Made by a program: the position numbers and the translations under genes. Under the pieces are notes generated by a model, which saw only the letters and a list, made by a program, of their open reading frames with translations, had not been told where the DNA came from and ran no database searches. This document shows, piece by piece, positions 25,553 to 34,278 of a DNA stretch of 64,000 nucleotides; position 1 is the stretch's first letter; the number at the start of each line of letters is the position of its first letter. The DNA is from an uncultured Faecalibacterium sp. (GTDB taxonomy: Bacteria > Bacillota > Clostridia > Oscillospirales > Ruminococcaceae). The stretch lies in NCBI GenBank assembly GCA_934533135.1, contig CAKTBG010000001.1, forward strand, positions 124,001 through 188,000, written 5' to 3'.

Positions 25553-26386
25553 TTACTGCGTTTTTTCGGCACTGCGCACAAAACGGTACAGCACTTCGGC
25601 GGCGGCACCGTTGTTGTGGTCGGTCAGAGTCACTTCCTCGGCGGCAAGGCGCAGTTCAGCCAATGCATCGGCCGGTACCACGCTATGGCCTGCCAGCTGC
25701 ATCAGATCCAGCATCTGGACACAGTTGGCCACTACGGTCAGTTCGCCAGCCGTCCAGCCCGCAGGCGGACAGACTGCGTTGACCATGGCCGTGCCCGAAA
25801 CAAGGCTGGGCGTCAGCACCAGCACATCCGGCGCGATCCGCTCCCAGTGAAGCAGCCCGGCAGCCTCGCCCAGAGCCTTTTCCATCACGGGCACCAGCGG
25901 CATCTGCTTTTTGTCCTGATAAAGCAGGATGCGCAGCACGTCCTCCCCCCGGACATCCGCCGCGCTGCCGAGCAGAAAAGGCGTCCACTCACGCCGCAGA
26001 TGCCGCTCGAGAGCCTCGCTCATCCGCAGCACCCGGGTGGAGCCGTCGGCCATCTGCAGGGCAATGCCCAGACCCACGGCTGCGGGCAGCTTCCGCAAGA
26101 CGTTTTCTTCCAGCCCAGCAAAGCTGCACAGTGGCTGGCCGCTGCCGGAAGCAAAACTATAGGCCAGCGTACCGCCGCAGACCAGCGCGGGCGCACTGAG
26201 CCGCACCCCACCCAGAATGGTGCGGACGGCGCGGGGCGATCGCTGGGAAAAGACGGTCAGTTTTCCGCCCCGGCTGTCAAACAGTTGAAGCACATCCCGG
26301 AGTACCTGCGGAACACTTCCCTCCTCATTCAGGAGCAGACTGTCCAGATCGCAGAGTACAAGGGTCGATTCCAGTGTCATCTTCAT
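25553..26386 (-). CDS. HAD-superfamily (Cof-like) protein with degenerate catalytic motifs
   Basis: 277 residues with the shape of Cof-type HAD phosphatases. Motif I keeps both Asp (CDLDSLL, Asp13 and Asp15). The later motifs look lost: where Cof proteins have K-G-x-A-L there is VSGTAMVN, and where they have G-D-x-x-N-D-x-x-M-L there is VANCVQMLDLM (near residue 230), without the metal-binding acids. It may be an inactive or changed relative. Its ATG overlaps the rluD stop by 4 bases, so it is the last gene of lspA-rluD-HAD. Confidence 0.75.
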   Translation of the reverse strand: MKMTLESTLVLCDLDSLLLNEEGSVPQVLRDVLQLFDSRGGKLTVFSQRSPRAVRTILGGVRLSAPALVCGGTLAYSFASGSGQPLCSFAGLEENVLRKLPAAVGLGIALQMADGSTRVLRMSEALERHLRREWTPFLLGSAADVRGEDVLRILLYQDKKQMPLVPVMEKALGEAAGLLHWERIAPDVLVLTPSLVSGTAMVNAVCPPAGWTAGELTVVANCVQMLDLMQLAGHSVVPADALAELRLAAEEVTLTDHNNGAAAEVLYRFVRSAEKTQ

Positions 26387-27315
26387 GATTTCCCCCTTCG
26401 GAGCGTTGCAAGAAAGTGCGTAAAATAGGCAGGAAGCTCCGAGTCAAAGCGCAAAAACTCCCCGGTGATGGGATGCACAAAGCCCAGCGTTTTGGCGTGG
26501 AGACACTGCCCATGCAGGCTGGTGATGCAGTTGTGCGGGCCATAGACCGGATCCCCCGCCACCGGATGGTGGATGGATGCCATGTGGACGCGGATCTGAT
26601 GGGTCCGGCCTGTTTTCAACCGGCATTCCAGCATGGTAAACTCCCCCAGACGCTCCAGCACCCTGTAGCCGGTGTAGGCATACTTGGTGTGGGGCTCGGT
26701 GGACGGATAGACGGCCATCTTCTTGCGGTCGGTCTTGGAGCGTCCCAGATTGCTCTCCACAAAGCCTTCGTCCTGCGCAAAACCGCCGTAGACGACGGTA
26801 TTGTAGGCGCGTTCCACACTGTGGACGGCCATCTGCTGGGATAAGCCGATGTGGGTCGCATCGTCCTTGGCGACCACCAGCAGGCCGCTGGTGTCCTTGT
26901 CGATCCGGTGGACGATGCCGGGGCGGATCTCGCCGCCGATGCCCGAGAGACTGCCCTTGCAGTGCCAGAGCAGCGCGTTGACGAGGGTACCGTCCGGGTT
27001 GCCGGGTGCAGGGTGGACGACCATGCCCTTGGGCTTGTTGACCACCAGCAGATGCGCGTCCTCGTAGACGATGTCCAGCGGGATCTCCTGCGGCACAGCC
27101 TCGATGGGCTTGGCGTCCGGGATCTCGAGCAGGAGGATGTCTCCGGGCTTGAGCTTCAGGCTCTTGGCCACCGCCTTGCCGTTGCAGCGCACATGGCCGT
27201 CTGCCACAAGATTCTGCAGCGCACTGCGGGAGAGCCCCGTATCCTCCCCGCTCAGAAAGCGGTCGATGCGCTGGCCTTCGGCCTCGGCCTCAACGATCCA
27301 TTCACGTTGTTCCAT
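26383..27315 (-). CDS. RluD-family 23S rRNA pseudouridine synthase
   Basis: 310 residues: an N-terminal S4 domain (about 14-60, IDRFLSGEDTGLSRSALQNLV region) and the catalytic domain with HRIDKDTSGLLVV near residue 137, whose Asp attacks the uridine. The RluA/C/D subclass is clear, but the exact target cannot be read from sequence; RluD-type (helix 69) is the default. It starts 3 bases after the lspA stop, with AAGGAG inside the lspA end. Confidence 0.93.
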   Translation of the reverse strand: MEQREWIVEAEAEGQRIDRFLSGEDTGLSRSALQNLVADGHVRCNGKAVAKSLKLKPGDILLLEIPDAKPIEAVPQEIPLDIVYEDAHLLVVNKPKGMVVHPAPGNPDGTLVNALLWHCKGSLSGIGGEIRPGIVHRIDKDTSGLLVVAKDDATHIGLSQQMAVHSVERAYNTVVYGGFAQDEGFVESNLGRSKTDRKKMAVYPSTEPHTKYAYTGYRVLERLGEFTMLECRLKTGRTHQIRVHMASIHHPVAGDPVYGPHNCITSLHGQCLHAKTLGFVHPITGEFLRFDSELPAYFTHFLATLRRGKS

Positions 27316-27318
27316 GTG

Positions 27319-27804
27319 TCACGGCTCCTTGCGGCTGCTGCGGTCTCCGCTGTGCAGCTCCTCGAGGAAGATCACCAGCACCCACAGAGCTACGCCCACG
27401 CAGACGCAGATATCCGCGAAGTTGAAGACTGCAAAGTTCATGAAGAGCAGGTTGATGTAGTCCACTACCTCGCCGTTGAGCACCCGGTCGATCAGGTTGC
27501 CGATCCCGCCGCCCAGCACAAGGATGAATGCGATCCGCTGCAGCAGCTTGCCGCGGCTGCGAAAGAACAGCTCGTAGGCGACCAAAAGCAGCGCGGCACT
27601 GGTGGCCACAATGAGGAACAGCTGCTTGCCGCTGAGCAGGCTGAACGCCATACCCTGATTGAGGACGAACCGCAGCTCCACCAGATGCGGGATCAAGGGC
27701 ATTGCCCCCACCGGAGCCAGTGCGCGGACCGCCCAGAGTTTGATGAGTTGATCTGCGCCGACCAGTGCGGCGACACAGACCAGATTGATGATGACAAACG
27801 CCAT
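27319..27804 (-). CDS. lspA: Signal peptidase II (lipoprotein signal peptidase)
   Basis: 161 residues with four membrane helices. The catalytic Asp pair is visible: GGGIGNLIDRV near residue 112 and NFADICV near 130. It cuts the signal peptide of lipoproteins such as the TctC-like receptor above. First gene of a tight three-gene unit (lspA-rluD-HAD); ATG 27804 has AGGAG upstream. Confidence 0.94.
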   Translation of the reverse strand: MAFVIINLVCVAALVGADQLIKLWAVRALAPVGAMPLIPHLVELRFVLNQGMAFSLLSGKQLFLIVATSAALLLVAYELFFRSRGKLLQRIAFILVLGGGIGNLIDRVLNGEVVDYINLLFMNFAVFNFADICVCVGVALWVLVIFLEELHSGDRSSRKEP

Positions 27805-27825
27805 AGTTTTCTCCTAAGTCCTACA

Positions 27826-27879
27826 TAAACAAAAGCATCTGCAACGCTTTTTTCGGAATGAGCCAAGAATTGCAGACGC
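27826..27879 (-). terminator. Terminator after ileS
   Basis: Arms 27835-27844 and 27870-27879 (GCATCTGCAA/TTGCAGACGC, one G-U), followed on the minus strand by TTTTGTTTATG. Confidence 0.65.
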
Positions 27880-27906
27880 CTTTATTTGTTTATGCGATGA
27901 TCTGAG

Positions 27907-30702
27907 TTATGCCTCGACCACGCTGGCGCAGCGTGCGCACAGGGTGGGGTGAGCGGCATGGGTGCCGATGTCTGCGGAATACTTCCAGCAGCGTTCGCAC
28001 TTGTCGCCGGTGGCGTGTGCGGCAGCAACGCCCAGACCCTCGACAGCGGAAGCGGCACCGCCCTCTCCCTTGACCAGCTCCACATGGGAGACGATCATCA
28101 GGTCTGCCAACTCGTCCATCGGGATGCTGTTGAGCAGTGCGTAGACAGCGTCGCTGCAGTACAGCGTGACGGATGCTTCCAGCGAAGCACCGATGGTCTT
28201 TTCGGCACGAACCTGCTCGAGGATCTTCTTGACTTCGTCGCGGACGGCGATCAGCTGTGCCCACTTTGCCTTGAACTCCTCGCTTGCAGCGTAGGCACCG
28301 GCCTTGGGCATATCCTCAAAGACGACATACTGGTTCATGCCCTCGGTCTTGGGCAGGAAATCCCAGATCTCCTGACTGGTGAAGCAGAGGATGGGAGCGA
28401 TGATCTTGTCCAGCGCGACAAGGATCTTGTACATCGTGGTCTGGGCTGCGCGGCGGCCGACGCCGTTGGTGCAGTACAGACGATCCTTGGTGACATCCAG
28501 ATAGAAATTGGACATGGCCACGACGCAGAAGTTGTAGACTGCGTGGTAGACCTTATTGAAATCGTACACCGCGTAGCCTGCGTTGGTGGCTGCCAGCAGA
28601 TCGTCCAGTGCAGCCAGTGCCCAGCGGTCGATTTCCTGCAGCTGATCGTCTGCAACACAATCGGTGTTGGGGTCAAAGCCATCGAGGTTGCCGAGGATGA
28701 AGCGGGCGGTGTTGCGGATCTTGCGGTAAGCCTCGCTCAGCTGCTTGAAGATGTTCTTACCTGCGCGGACATCCACGGTGTAGTCGGAAGAAGCAACCCA
28801 CAGACGGATGATATCGGCACCGTAGTCCTTGATGATCTCGCTGGGCTCCACGCCGTTGCCGGCACTCTTGTGCATCTGCTTGCCCTGCTCATCCACGACC
28901 CAGCCGTGGCACAGAACAGACTTGTAGGGTGCGCAGCCCTTGCTTGCCACGCTGGTCAGCAGGCTGGACTGGAACCAGCCGCGGAACTGGTCGCCGCCCT
29001 CCATATACATATCGGCCGGGAAACGCAGCTCCGGACGCTCTTCCAGAACAGCCGCGTGCGTGGAGCCGGAATCGAACCAGACGTCCATGATGTCGGTATC
29101 CTTGGTCCACTCCGAAGCACCGCAGTTCTCACAGACTTCGCCTGCGGGGATGATCTGCTCGGCCTCATATTTGTACCAAGCGTCCGAACCTTCCTTGCGG
29201 AACAGGTCGCTGACGGCTTTGATGGTGGCGTCGGTGATGTGATACTTGCCGCACTTCTTGCAGTAGAAGGCAGGGATCGGCACGCCCCAAGTACGCTGGC
29301 GGCTGATGCACCAGTCGTTGCGGTCGCGGACCATGCCCTTCATGCGGTCATGACCCCAATCCGGCATCCAGGTAACGGTGTCGATGGCCTTGTAGACATC
29401 CTCGCGGAACTTGGAGATGGAGCAGAACCACTGCTCGGTCGCACGGAAGATGATGGGGTTGTGGCAACGCCAGCAGTGGGGGTACTGGTGCTTGATGTGT
29501 ACCTGACCCATGACGGCACCGGAGGCAGTCAGATCGGCCAGAATGGTCTTGTTGGCTGCCCAGACACGCTGGCCTGCGTATTTGCCGGCTTCCTCCGTCA
29601 GATAGCCGCCGTCGTCCACGGGCACGGTGATGGGCACCTGCGGGTACTTCTGGCAGACGTTGAAGTCATCGACGCCGTGGCCGCCTGCGGTATGGACGCA
29701 GCCGGAACCACTCTCGAGGGTAACATGATCGCCCAGAATGACCGTGCCTTCCTTGGGCAGGTAAACGTGGTTGTAACGCATCAGCTCGAACTCCGCACCG
29801 CTGACCGGCTCGCCCACGATCTCGTAGTTCTCCACATGGCAGGCGTCCATCACGCTCTTGACCAGCTCGGTGGCCATGATGTGGAACGCATCGCCGATCT
29901 TGACGAAGGAGTACTCAAACTGACCGTTCAGGCAGATGGCTTCGTTGGCGGGCAGCGTCCAAGTGGTGGTGGTCCAGATCACGAAGTAGGTCTTGTCCAT
30001 CGGGATGCCATGCTTGGCCAGCACGCCGTTGGGATCCTGCGAGACGTGGAAGCGGACAAAGATGGAATCGCAGTCGTCCTCGCCGTACTCGATCTCAGCT
30101 TCCGCCAGAGCCGTGCGGCAGTCGGGGCACCAGTACACGGGTTTCAGACCCTTGTAGATGTAGCCCTTCTTGGCCATCTCGCCAAAGATCTCGATCTGAC
30201 GTGCCTCAAACTCCGGCTTGAGGGTCAGGTAGGGGTGCTCGAAATCGCCGATGACGCCCAGCCGCTTGAACTGATCGCTCATGATGTCGATGTGCTCGGT
30301 GGCAAACTTTTCGCAGATCTGCCGCAGCTCCAGCTTGGAGATGTCCTTCTTCTTCTCGCCGACGGAGGACAGAGCCTTCAGCTCGATGGGCAGGCCGTGG
30401 GTATCAAAGCCGGGCACATAGGGAGCCTGATAGCCCTCCATGTTCTTCTCGCGGATGATGATGTCCTTGATGATCTTGTTCAGGGCCGTACCCATGTGGA
30501 TATTGCCGTTTGCATACGGAGGGCCGTCGTGCAGGATGAACTGCGGCTTGCCCTCGTTGTGCTTCATCAGGTTGTTGTACAGGTCGTTGTCATCCCAGTC
30601 CTTGAGCATGACCGGCTCTTTCTTGGGCAGGCCGGCACGCATCTCGAACAGGGTCTTCGGCAGATTCAGGGTACTGTCGTACTGAGACTTATTCTTAGCC
30701 AA
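27907..30702 (-). CDS. ileS: Isoleucyl-tRNA synthetase
   Basis: 931 residues, class Ia synthetase. HIGH region reads PYANGNIHMGTALNK near residue 62; editing (CP1) domain in the middle, with TTTTWTLPANEA near residue 240; the KMSKS loop reads GKQMHKSAGN near 594; the C-terminal zinc finger is CERCW...CARC (about 900-925). The His in place of Ser in KMSKS is a known variation of some Clostridia as far as I recall, so activity is expected. Start is TTG at 30702 with GAGGAG upstream. No T-box leader is present: only 50 bases separate it from divIVA, so control must come from further upstream. Confidence 0.97.
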   Translation of the reverse strand: MAKNKSQYDSTLNLPKTLFEMRAGLPKKEPVMLKDWDDNDLYNNLMKHNEGKPQFILHDGPPYANGNIHMGTALNKIIKDIIIREKNMEGYQAPYVPGFDTHGLPIELKALSSVGEKKKDISKLELRQICEKFATEHIDIMSDQFKRLGVIGDFEHPYLTLKPEFEARQIEIFGEMAKKGYIYKGLKPVYWCPDCRTALAEAEIEYGEDDCDSIFVRFHVSQDPNGVLAKHGIPMDKTYFVIWTTTTWTLPANEAICLNGQFEYSFVKIGDAFHIMATELVKSVMDACHVENYEIVGEPVSGAEFELMRYNHVYLPKEGTVILGDHVTLESGSGCVHTAGGHGVDDFNVCQKYPQVPITVPVDDGGYLTEEAGKYAGQRVWAANKTILADLTASGAVMGQVHIKHQYPHCWRCHNPIIFRATEQWFCSISKFREDVYKAIDTVTWMPDWGHDRMKGMVRDRNDWCISRQRTWGVPIPAFYCKKCGKYHITDATIKAVSDLFRKEGSDAWYKYEAEQIIPAGEVCENCGASEWTKDTDIMDVWFDSGSTHAAVLEERPELRFPADMYMEGGDQFRGWFQSSLLTSVASKGCAPYKSVLCHGWVVDEQGKQMHKSAGNGVEPSEIIKDYGADIIRLWVASSDYTVDVRAGKNIFKQLSEAYRKIRNTARFILGNLDGFDPNTDCVADDQLQEIDRWALAALDDLLAATNAGYAVYDFNKVYHAVYNFCVVAMSNFYLDVTKDRLYCTNGVGRRAAQTTMYKILVALDKIIAPILCFTSQEIWDFLPKTEGMNQYVVFEDMPKAGAYAASEEFKAKWAQLIAVRDEVKKILEQVRAEKTIGASLEASVTLYCSDAVYALLNSIPMDELADLMIVSHVELVKGEGGAASAVEGLGVAAAHATGDKCERCWKYSADIGTHAAHPTLCARCASVVEA

Positions 30703-30752
30703 TGGTTACACACTCCTCTAATTTCCTTGCGATTGCGTTTTGGATTTTTATT

Positions 30753-31547
30753 TTATTCGCTGAACTTCACGCCCTGAAAAGCAGTGTAGTCCGGCGTGGT
30801 GGAAGCTTCCGGTGCGGGAGGCGGGTCGATCTTGAGCTGGCTCTCGTCCTTGGCCCAGAAATCTTCGCTGCTCTCCTCTTTTTTGTCCGCGTCGGCGGGC
30901 TGCTCTGCCGCAGCCTCGGCTGCCGGTGCTGCATCGTCCAGCTCCTCGGTCAGCTCGGCCGCAACCTGCTCGGCAGGCTCTGCGTCGGGCGTTTCTGCGG
31001 CGGCAGCCGCAGCGGGCTCGTCCTTCTGGTATTCCGGCAGGCGGCTCAGGGACTCCACATGGCTGCGGTACAGGTTGAGCACGTCGGACTTGAAGCGGGT
31101 AACTTCCAGCCGGACGCGGTCATACTCGCGCTCCTCTGCCAGCTTCTTTTCGTTTGCCTCGTTGATGATCTCATCGGCGCGGTCACTGGCTTTCTGCAGC
31201 AGCTCGTTGGCATCACGGATGATATCATCACCGCGGAGATTGGCACGGTGCAGGATCTCCTCGGCCTTGGTGTTTGCTTCCCGGATGACATTCTCGCCCA
31301 TCCGCTGTGCGTTGATCAGCGCACTCTTGAGCATATCGCCGTCTGCCTCATAGCTCTCCATTTCTTTGTGGAGACGCTGGTTTTCGGCCGTCAGATCCGC
31401 GATCTGCTTGCGCAGAGCCTCGGCATCCTTCTCGTTGAGCAGCAGCTGCTCTTCCACCTTGTCCAGAAACCGATCCACATCCTCGGTACGGTAGCCGCGG
31501 AGGTTTTTTTCAAATTGCGCAGAGCGCACATCCTGCGGGGTCAGCAT
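30753..31547 (-). CDS. divIVA: Cell-division protein DivIVA
   Basis: 264 residues. The N-terminal membrane-curvature-binding domain is clear (MLTPQDVRSAQFEKNLRGYRTEDVDRFLD, in pieces over residues 1-29), followed by a long coiled coil (about 30-165) and an Ala/Glu-rich, low-complexity tail (about 170-245). It organises the cell pole and septum. It is in the sepF-ylmH-divIVA-ileS order typical of Firmicutes. GGGAGGA precedes ATG 31547. Confidence 0.94.
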   Translation of the reverse strand: MLTPQDVRSAQFEKNLRGYRTEDVDRFLDKVEEQLLLNEKDAEALRKQIADLTAENQRLHKEMESYEADGDMLKSALINAQRMGENVIREANTKAEEILHRANLRGDDIIRDANELLQKASDRADEIINEANEKKLAEEREYDRVRLEVTRFKSDVLNLYRSHVESLSRLPEYQKDEPAAAAAAETPDAEPAEQVAAELTEELDDAAPAAEAAAEQPADADKKEESSEDFWAKDESQLKIDPPPAPEASTTPDYTAFQGVKFSE

Positions 31548-31574
31548 AGTGGTTTCCTCCCTATTTCATCAAAT

Positions 31575-32399
31575 TCAATACTGGAAAAACGCGATGATCG
31601 AGCGATCTTTTTTGCTTTTGCCCGGCAGGGCAGTCAGGCAGAACCGCCCCTTGCCCCGCACCGTGAACACATCGCCCTCGTAGACCGGTGCGTGGACGCT
31701 CTCGGCAGGCAGATGATTGATCTCCACCCGGCCAGCCGTGATCAGATCCGCCGCCATGCCGCGGCTGCACCGGATCATGGCCGCAAGCACCGCATCCAGC
31801 CGGAGCGAAGACACCGTGGCAGTGCGGATCTCCCGATCCTCCTGCGGGAAGGCCGGAAGGGTATCAAGGGGCTGGGATTCTGCCGTCAGATCCGTATGCC
31901 CGGCCTGCCGCAGCTCCCGACTGATCAGCTCTGCCGCGGTTTCCAATGCAAAGACATAGGCGACGCCCGGCTGGTCGGCCGGGAGAACGATGTCTCCCAG
32001 TGCTTCCCGCTTGAGTTCCAGCCCCATCAGGCTGCCAAGATAATCCCGGTGGGTCGGCAGCTCTGCGCCGGGCTGGACCCGGCAGCGCAGCCGGACACAG
32101 CACAGCGGGCTGGCCGCATAGCTGCCTTCCGGCTCGAGGCAGAGGATCTTCCGCTCAGCACCCGGCCAGCCGCCCTCGAAGTGAAAGGCCTCAGCTCCGA
32201 AGCGGTTGAGCGCAGCACGCGCCAGATCCTGCTCCCGGTCGCTCAGAAAGTTGGAATACCGCGGGATCCCCCGGCCAAAGGCCGTGCGCGCCAGATCCTC
32301 GATGTGGCGCATGAGATACCGCTCTTCCTCGTTGCGGGCAGGCACAAACCCCCGCACCGCCTTGGGAACCGGAGTTTCCGGATCAATAGAACGCGCCAT
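31575..32399 (-). CDS. ylmH: S4-domain RNA-binding protein YlmH
   Basis: 274 residues. The C-terminal S4 domain (RLDAVLAAMIRCSRGMAADLI region, near residue 200) is preceded by the YlmH-specific domain. YlmH binds stalled 50S subunits in ribosome quality control and lies in division clusters. I place the start at ATG 32399, which overlaps the sepF end by 17 bases; a longer frame to 32501 would lie almost wholly in sepF. The ribosome binding site is weak, so coupling to sepF is likely. Confidence 0.88.
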   Translation of the reverse strand: MARSIDPETPVPKAVRGFVPARNEEERYLMRHIEDLARTAFGRGIPRYSNFLSDREQDLARAALNRFGAEAFHFEGGWPGAERKILCLEPEGSYAASPLCCVRLRCRVQPGAELPTHRDYLGSLMGLELKREALGDIVLPADQPGVAYVFALETAAELISRELRQAGHTDLTAESQPLDTLPAFPQEDREIRTATVSSLRLDAVLAAMIRCSRGMAADLITAGRVEINHLPAESVHAPVYEGDVFTVRGKGRFCLTALPGKSKKDRSIIAFFQY

Positions 32400-32850
32400 T
32401 GTTTTCCAGCTCGTCCAGCAGGTCGCCCATAATGTCAACGTTATACGGGGTAATGATGAAGGTGCTGTTGGCGACACGCTTGATCTGGCCGTTGTTGGCA
32501 TACGCTACGCCGGAAAGAAAATCCACCAGACGGCGGGAAACTTCCTTATTGGTAGATTCCAGATTCAGCACCACCGTGCGCTTGTTGTTCAGGTGGTCTG
32601 CAATGGTGCTGGCATCCTCAAACCGTTCGGGCTTGACCAGAACGACCTTGAGCTGGGTGGTGGCATGAATGTTGACCACCTTGTTCTTCTTGCTGGGGGC
32701 GTTCTCGTCAGCAGCTTCCTCTTCGTCGTCCATGCCGACGCCGATGCCGTTGTTATTGTTCACCATCTGAGGGCCGTCGTCGATGTACTGATCGTCGTAA
32801 TCATCCTCGGTACCAAAGAGACCCTTTTTCAGACTATCCACAAAAGACAT
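32383..32850 (-). CDS. sepF: Cell-division protein SepF
   Basis: 155 residues: an N-terminal membrane-binding amphipathic start (MSFVDSLKKGLF), an Asp/Asn-rich linker, and the SepF domain with VLVKPERFEDASTIADHL near residue 68 and RRLVDFLSG near 104. It anchors FtsZ at the septum. ATG 32850 follows AAAGGAG. Next to ylmH and divIVA as usual; ylmG is missing between them. Confidence 0.94.
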   Translation of the reverse strand: MSFVDSLKKGLFGTEDDYDDQYIDDGPQMVNNNNGIGVGMDDEEEAADENAPSKKNKVVNIHATTQLKVVLVKPERFEDASTIADHLNNKRTVVLNLESTNKEVSRRLVDFLSGVAYANNGQIKRVANSTFIITPYNVDIMGDLLDELENNGAFY

Positions 32851-32957
32851 AGAATTTGCTCCTTTCATTCGGACAGCGTGTGCTGTCTGGCAACTTCTGC
32901 AAAAAGAGTTGCAATAGCTTTATCTATTATCGGATTTTTTGCGCCGGATGTCAATAA

Positions 32958-34271
32958 CTACAAAAGCTTTCCATCATACAAATTTTGTCCGGATACAATA
33001 ATCTCGTCATAAAGCCGGATCTGACTGACCGAATTGGCCGTTCCGCTGGGCAGCACCAGCGTGTAATCGCCCTCGGTGATCAGCGGGTGATCCTCGTCCA
33101 CGGGGTCGATCTTGCAGAACCGGGCGAGGTTGCCGTACTTGACGTAGACGCCCGGGAGGTAGTTTTCTCCTTTTTCCTCTGCCTCGGTGCCGTCCTCCTT
33201 TAAATAGTGGATGGCCTGCGACGGGATCAGCAGACCGGTCGTCTCCCCCACGATGATCTGCGCATCGGCCTGCGTGAGTCGAAGCACGTCGCCATTGATG
33301 ATCTCGCAGGAAAGGACGAACCGGGCAAGGCCGCTGGCCTCGTCGATGGTCACTTCGGTCACTTTTGCCTTGAGCGGCGTTTCCATCTGCCCCGGGAAGC
33401 GGATCTGCACCGACTTTTTGAGCGGCTTTCCATCCTGCCCGAGCAGCTTTTCGCCCTGCTTAGCCGGGCAGATACCTGCATAATACCACGTGAAGCCCGA
33501 GACGATCTTGCCGGCACAGCCCTCCAGTGCGACCTGCGGGTCGGATTCAACATACGTTTTCAGCTCCGCAGGGCCGAGAGCCAGAATATCGTCCGCGCTG
33601 GCGTTCAGCCGCCCGGAGCTGGAGCTCCGGATGAAGTAGCCGGTCTGCGGAGCCGTGATCTGGGATGGCGTTCCCAGCTGTGCCTGCACACTGGCCGCCT
33701 GCTGGGTCAGAGCTGCGATCGAATCCGAGAAGTCGGTGACTTCGCCGGTGATGACCCACAGCTTGTTCTGCGCCAGCAGGTACGATTCCCGCCCCGTGTC
33801 GATCTCGTCGTATTCGCCCTGATCGAGGGCGTCCAGCATATCATACAGAGCGGAAGACCGCTCTTTGTGCAGGGAGTCCAGCTGGGTAGCCGACGTGTTC
33901 TGCGACCGCTGGAGCAGATCGATCTGGTCGTTGATCTGGCGCAGCTGCTGGCGGAGGGTCGATTGCGTGGCATCGCTGTACACCTCGGCCACCGCCGTGC
34001 CCGCCGAGACGCGCTCCCCATCTTCGGCGAGGTATCCCAGCGTGCCGCTTCCGGCAACGTATGTTTCTTGGAACAGGAGCACGCCTTCGGCATCCACGGT
34101 ATCGGATACCGTGGACAGCAGAGCCGTCTCATAGGTGTTGGGCGGGAAGAGAACGTGAAGCGACTGATAGCCCACATAGCCGAAGGCCAATACCAGAAAT
34201 ACCGCTACCACACCCGCAATGACGGCCAGCACATGGGTGCCGCCCGGTTCGGTCTGGGTCGAATCTCTCAT
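32958..34271 (-). CDS. HlyD-like membrane-anchored protein of the division cluster
   Basis: 437 residues: a short N-terminus, one membrane helix (about 14-36), and a large extracytoplasmic part with a lipoyl-like half (VAGSGTLGYLAEDGERVSAG near 72), a coiled-coil region (residues about 105-150), the second lipoyl half (ITAPQTGYF near 203), and a beta domain. This is the plan of HlyD/membrane-fusion adaptors. No ABC or RND partner is nearby; related proteins occur next to sepF in Clostridia, so a role in envelope or division is possible. Function unknown. It starts 7 bases after miaA ends. Confidence 0.75.
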   Translation of the reverse strand: MRDSTQTEPGGTHVLAVIAGVVAVFLVLAFGYVGYQSLHVLFPPNTYETALLSTVSDTVDAEGVLLFQETYVAGSGTLGYLAEDGERVSAGTAVAEVYSDATQSTLRQQLRQINDQIDLLQRSQNTSATQLDSLHKERSSALYDMLDALDQGEYDEIDTGRESYLLAQNKLWVITGEVTDFSDSIAALTQQAASVQAQLGTPSQITAPQTGYFIRSSSSGRLNASADDILALGPAELKTYVESDPQVALEGCAGKIVSGFTWYYAGICPAKQGEKLLGQDGKPLKKSVQIRFPGQMETPLKAKVTEVTIDEASGLARFVLSCEIINGDVLRLTQADAQIIVGETTGLLIPSQAIHYLKEDGTEAEEKGENYLPGVYVKYGNLARFCKIDPVDEDHPLITEGDYTLVLPSGTANSVSQIRLYDEIIVSGQNLYDGKLL

Positions 34272-34278
34272 GGGATGC

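Noticed and set aside
25201..25608. Open frames in the gap between tRNA-Thr and the HAD-like gene
   Set aside because: They run through the 15-bp terminator hairpin and lack start signals; the similar peptide pieces on both strands just reflect the inverted repeat.
27949..30777. A 942-codon open frame on the + strand opposite ileS
   Set aside because: It lies wholly antisense to a certain gene, has no family motif, and such long shadows are expected in GC-rich genes with strong codon bias.
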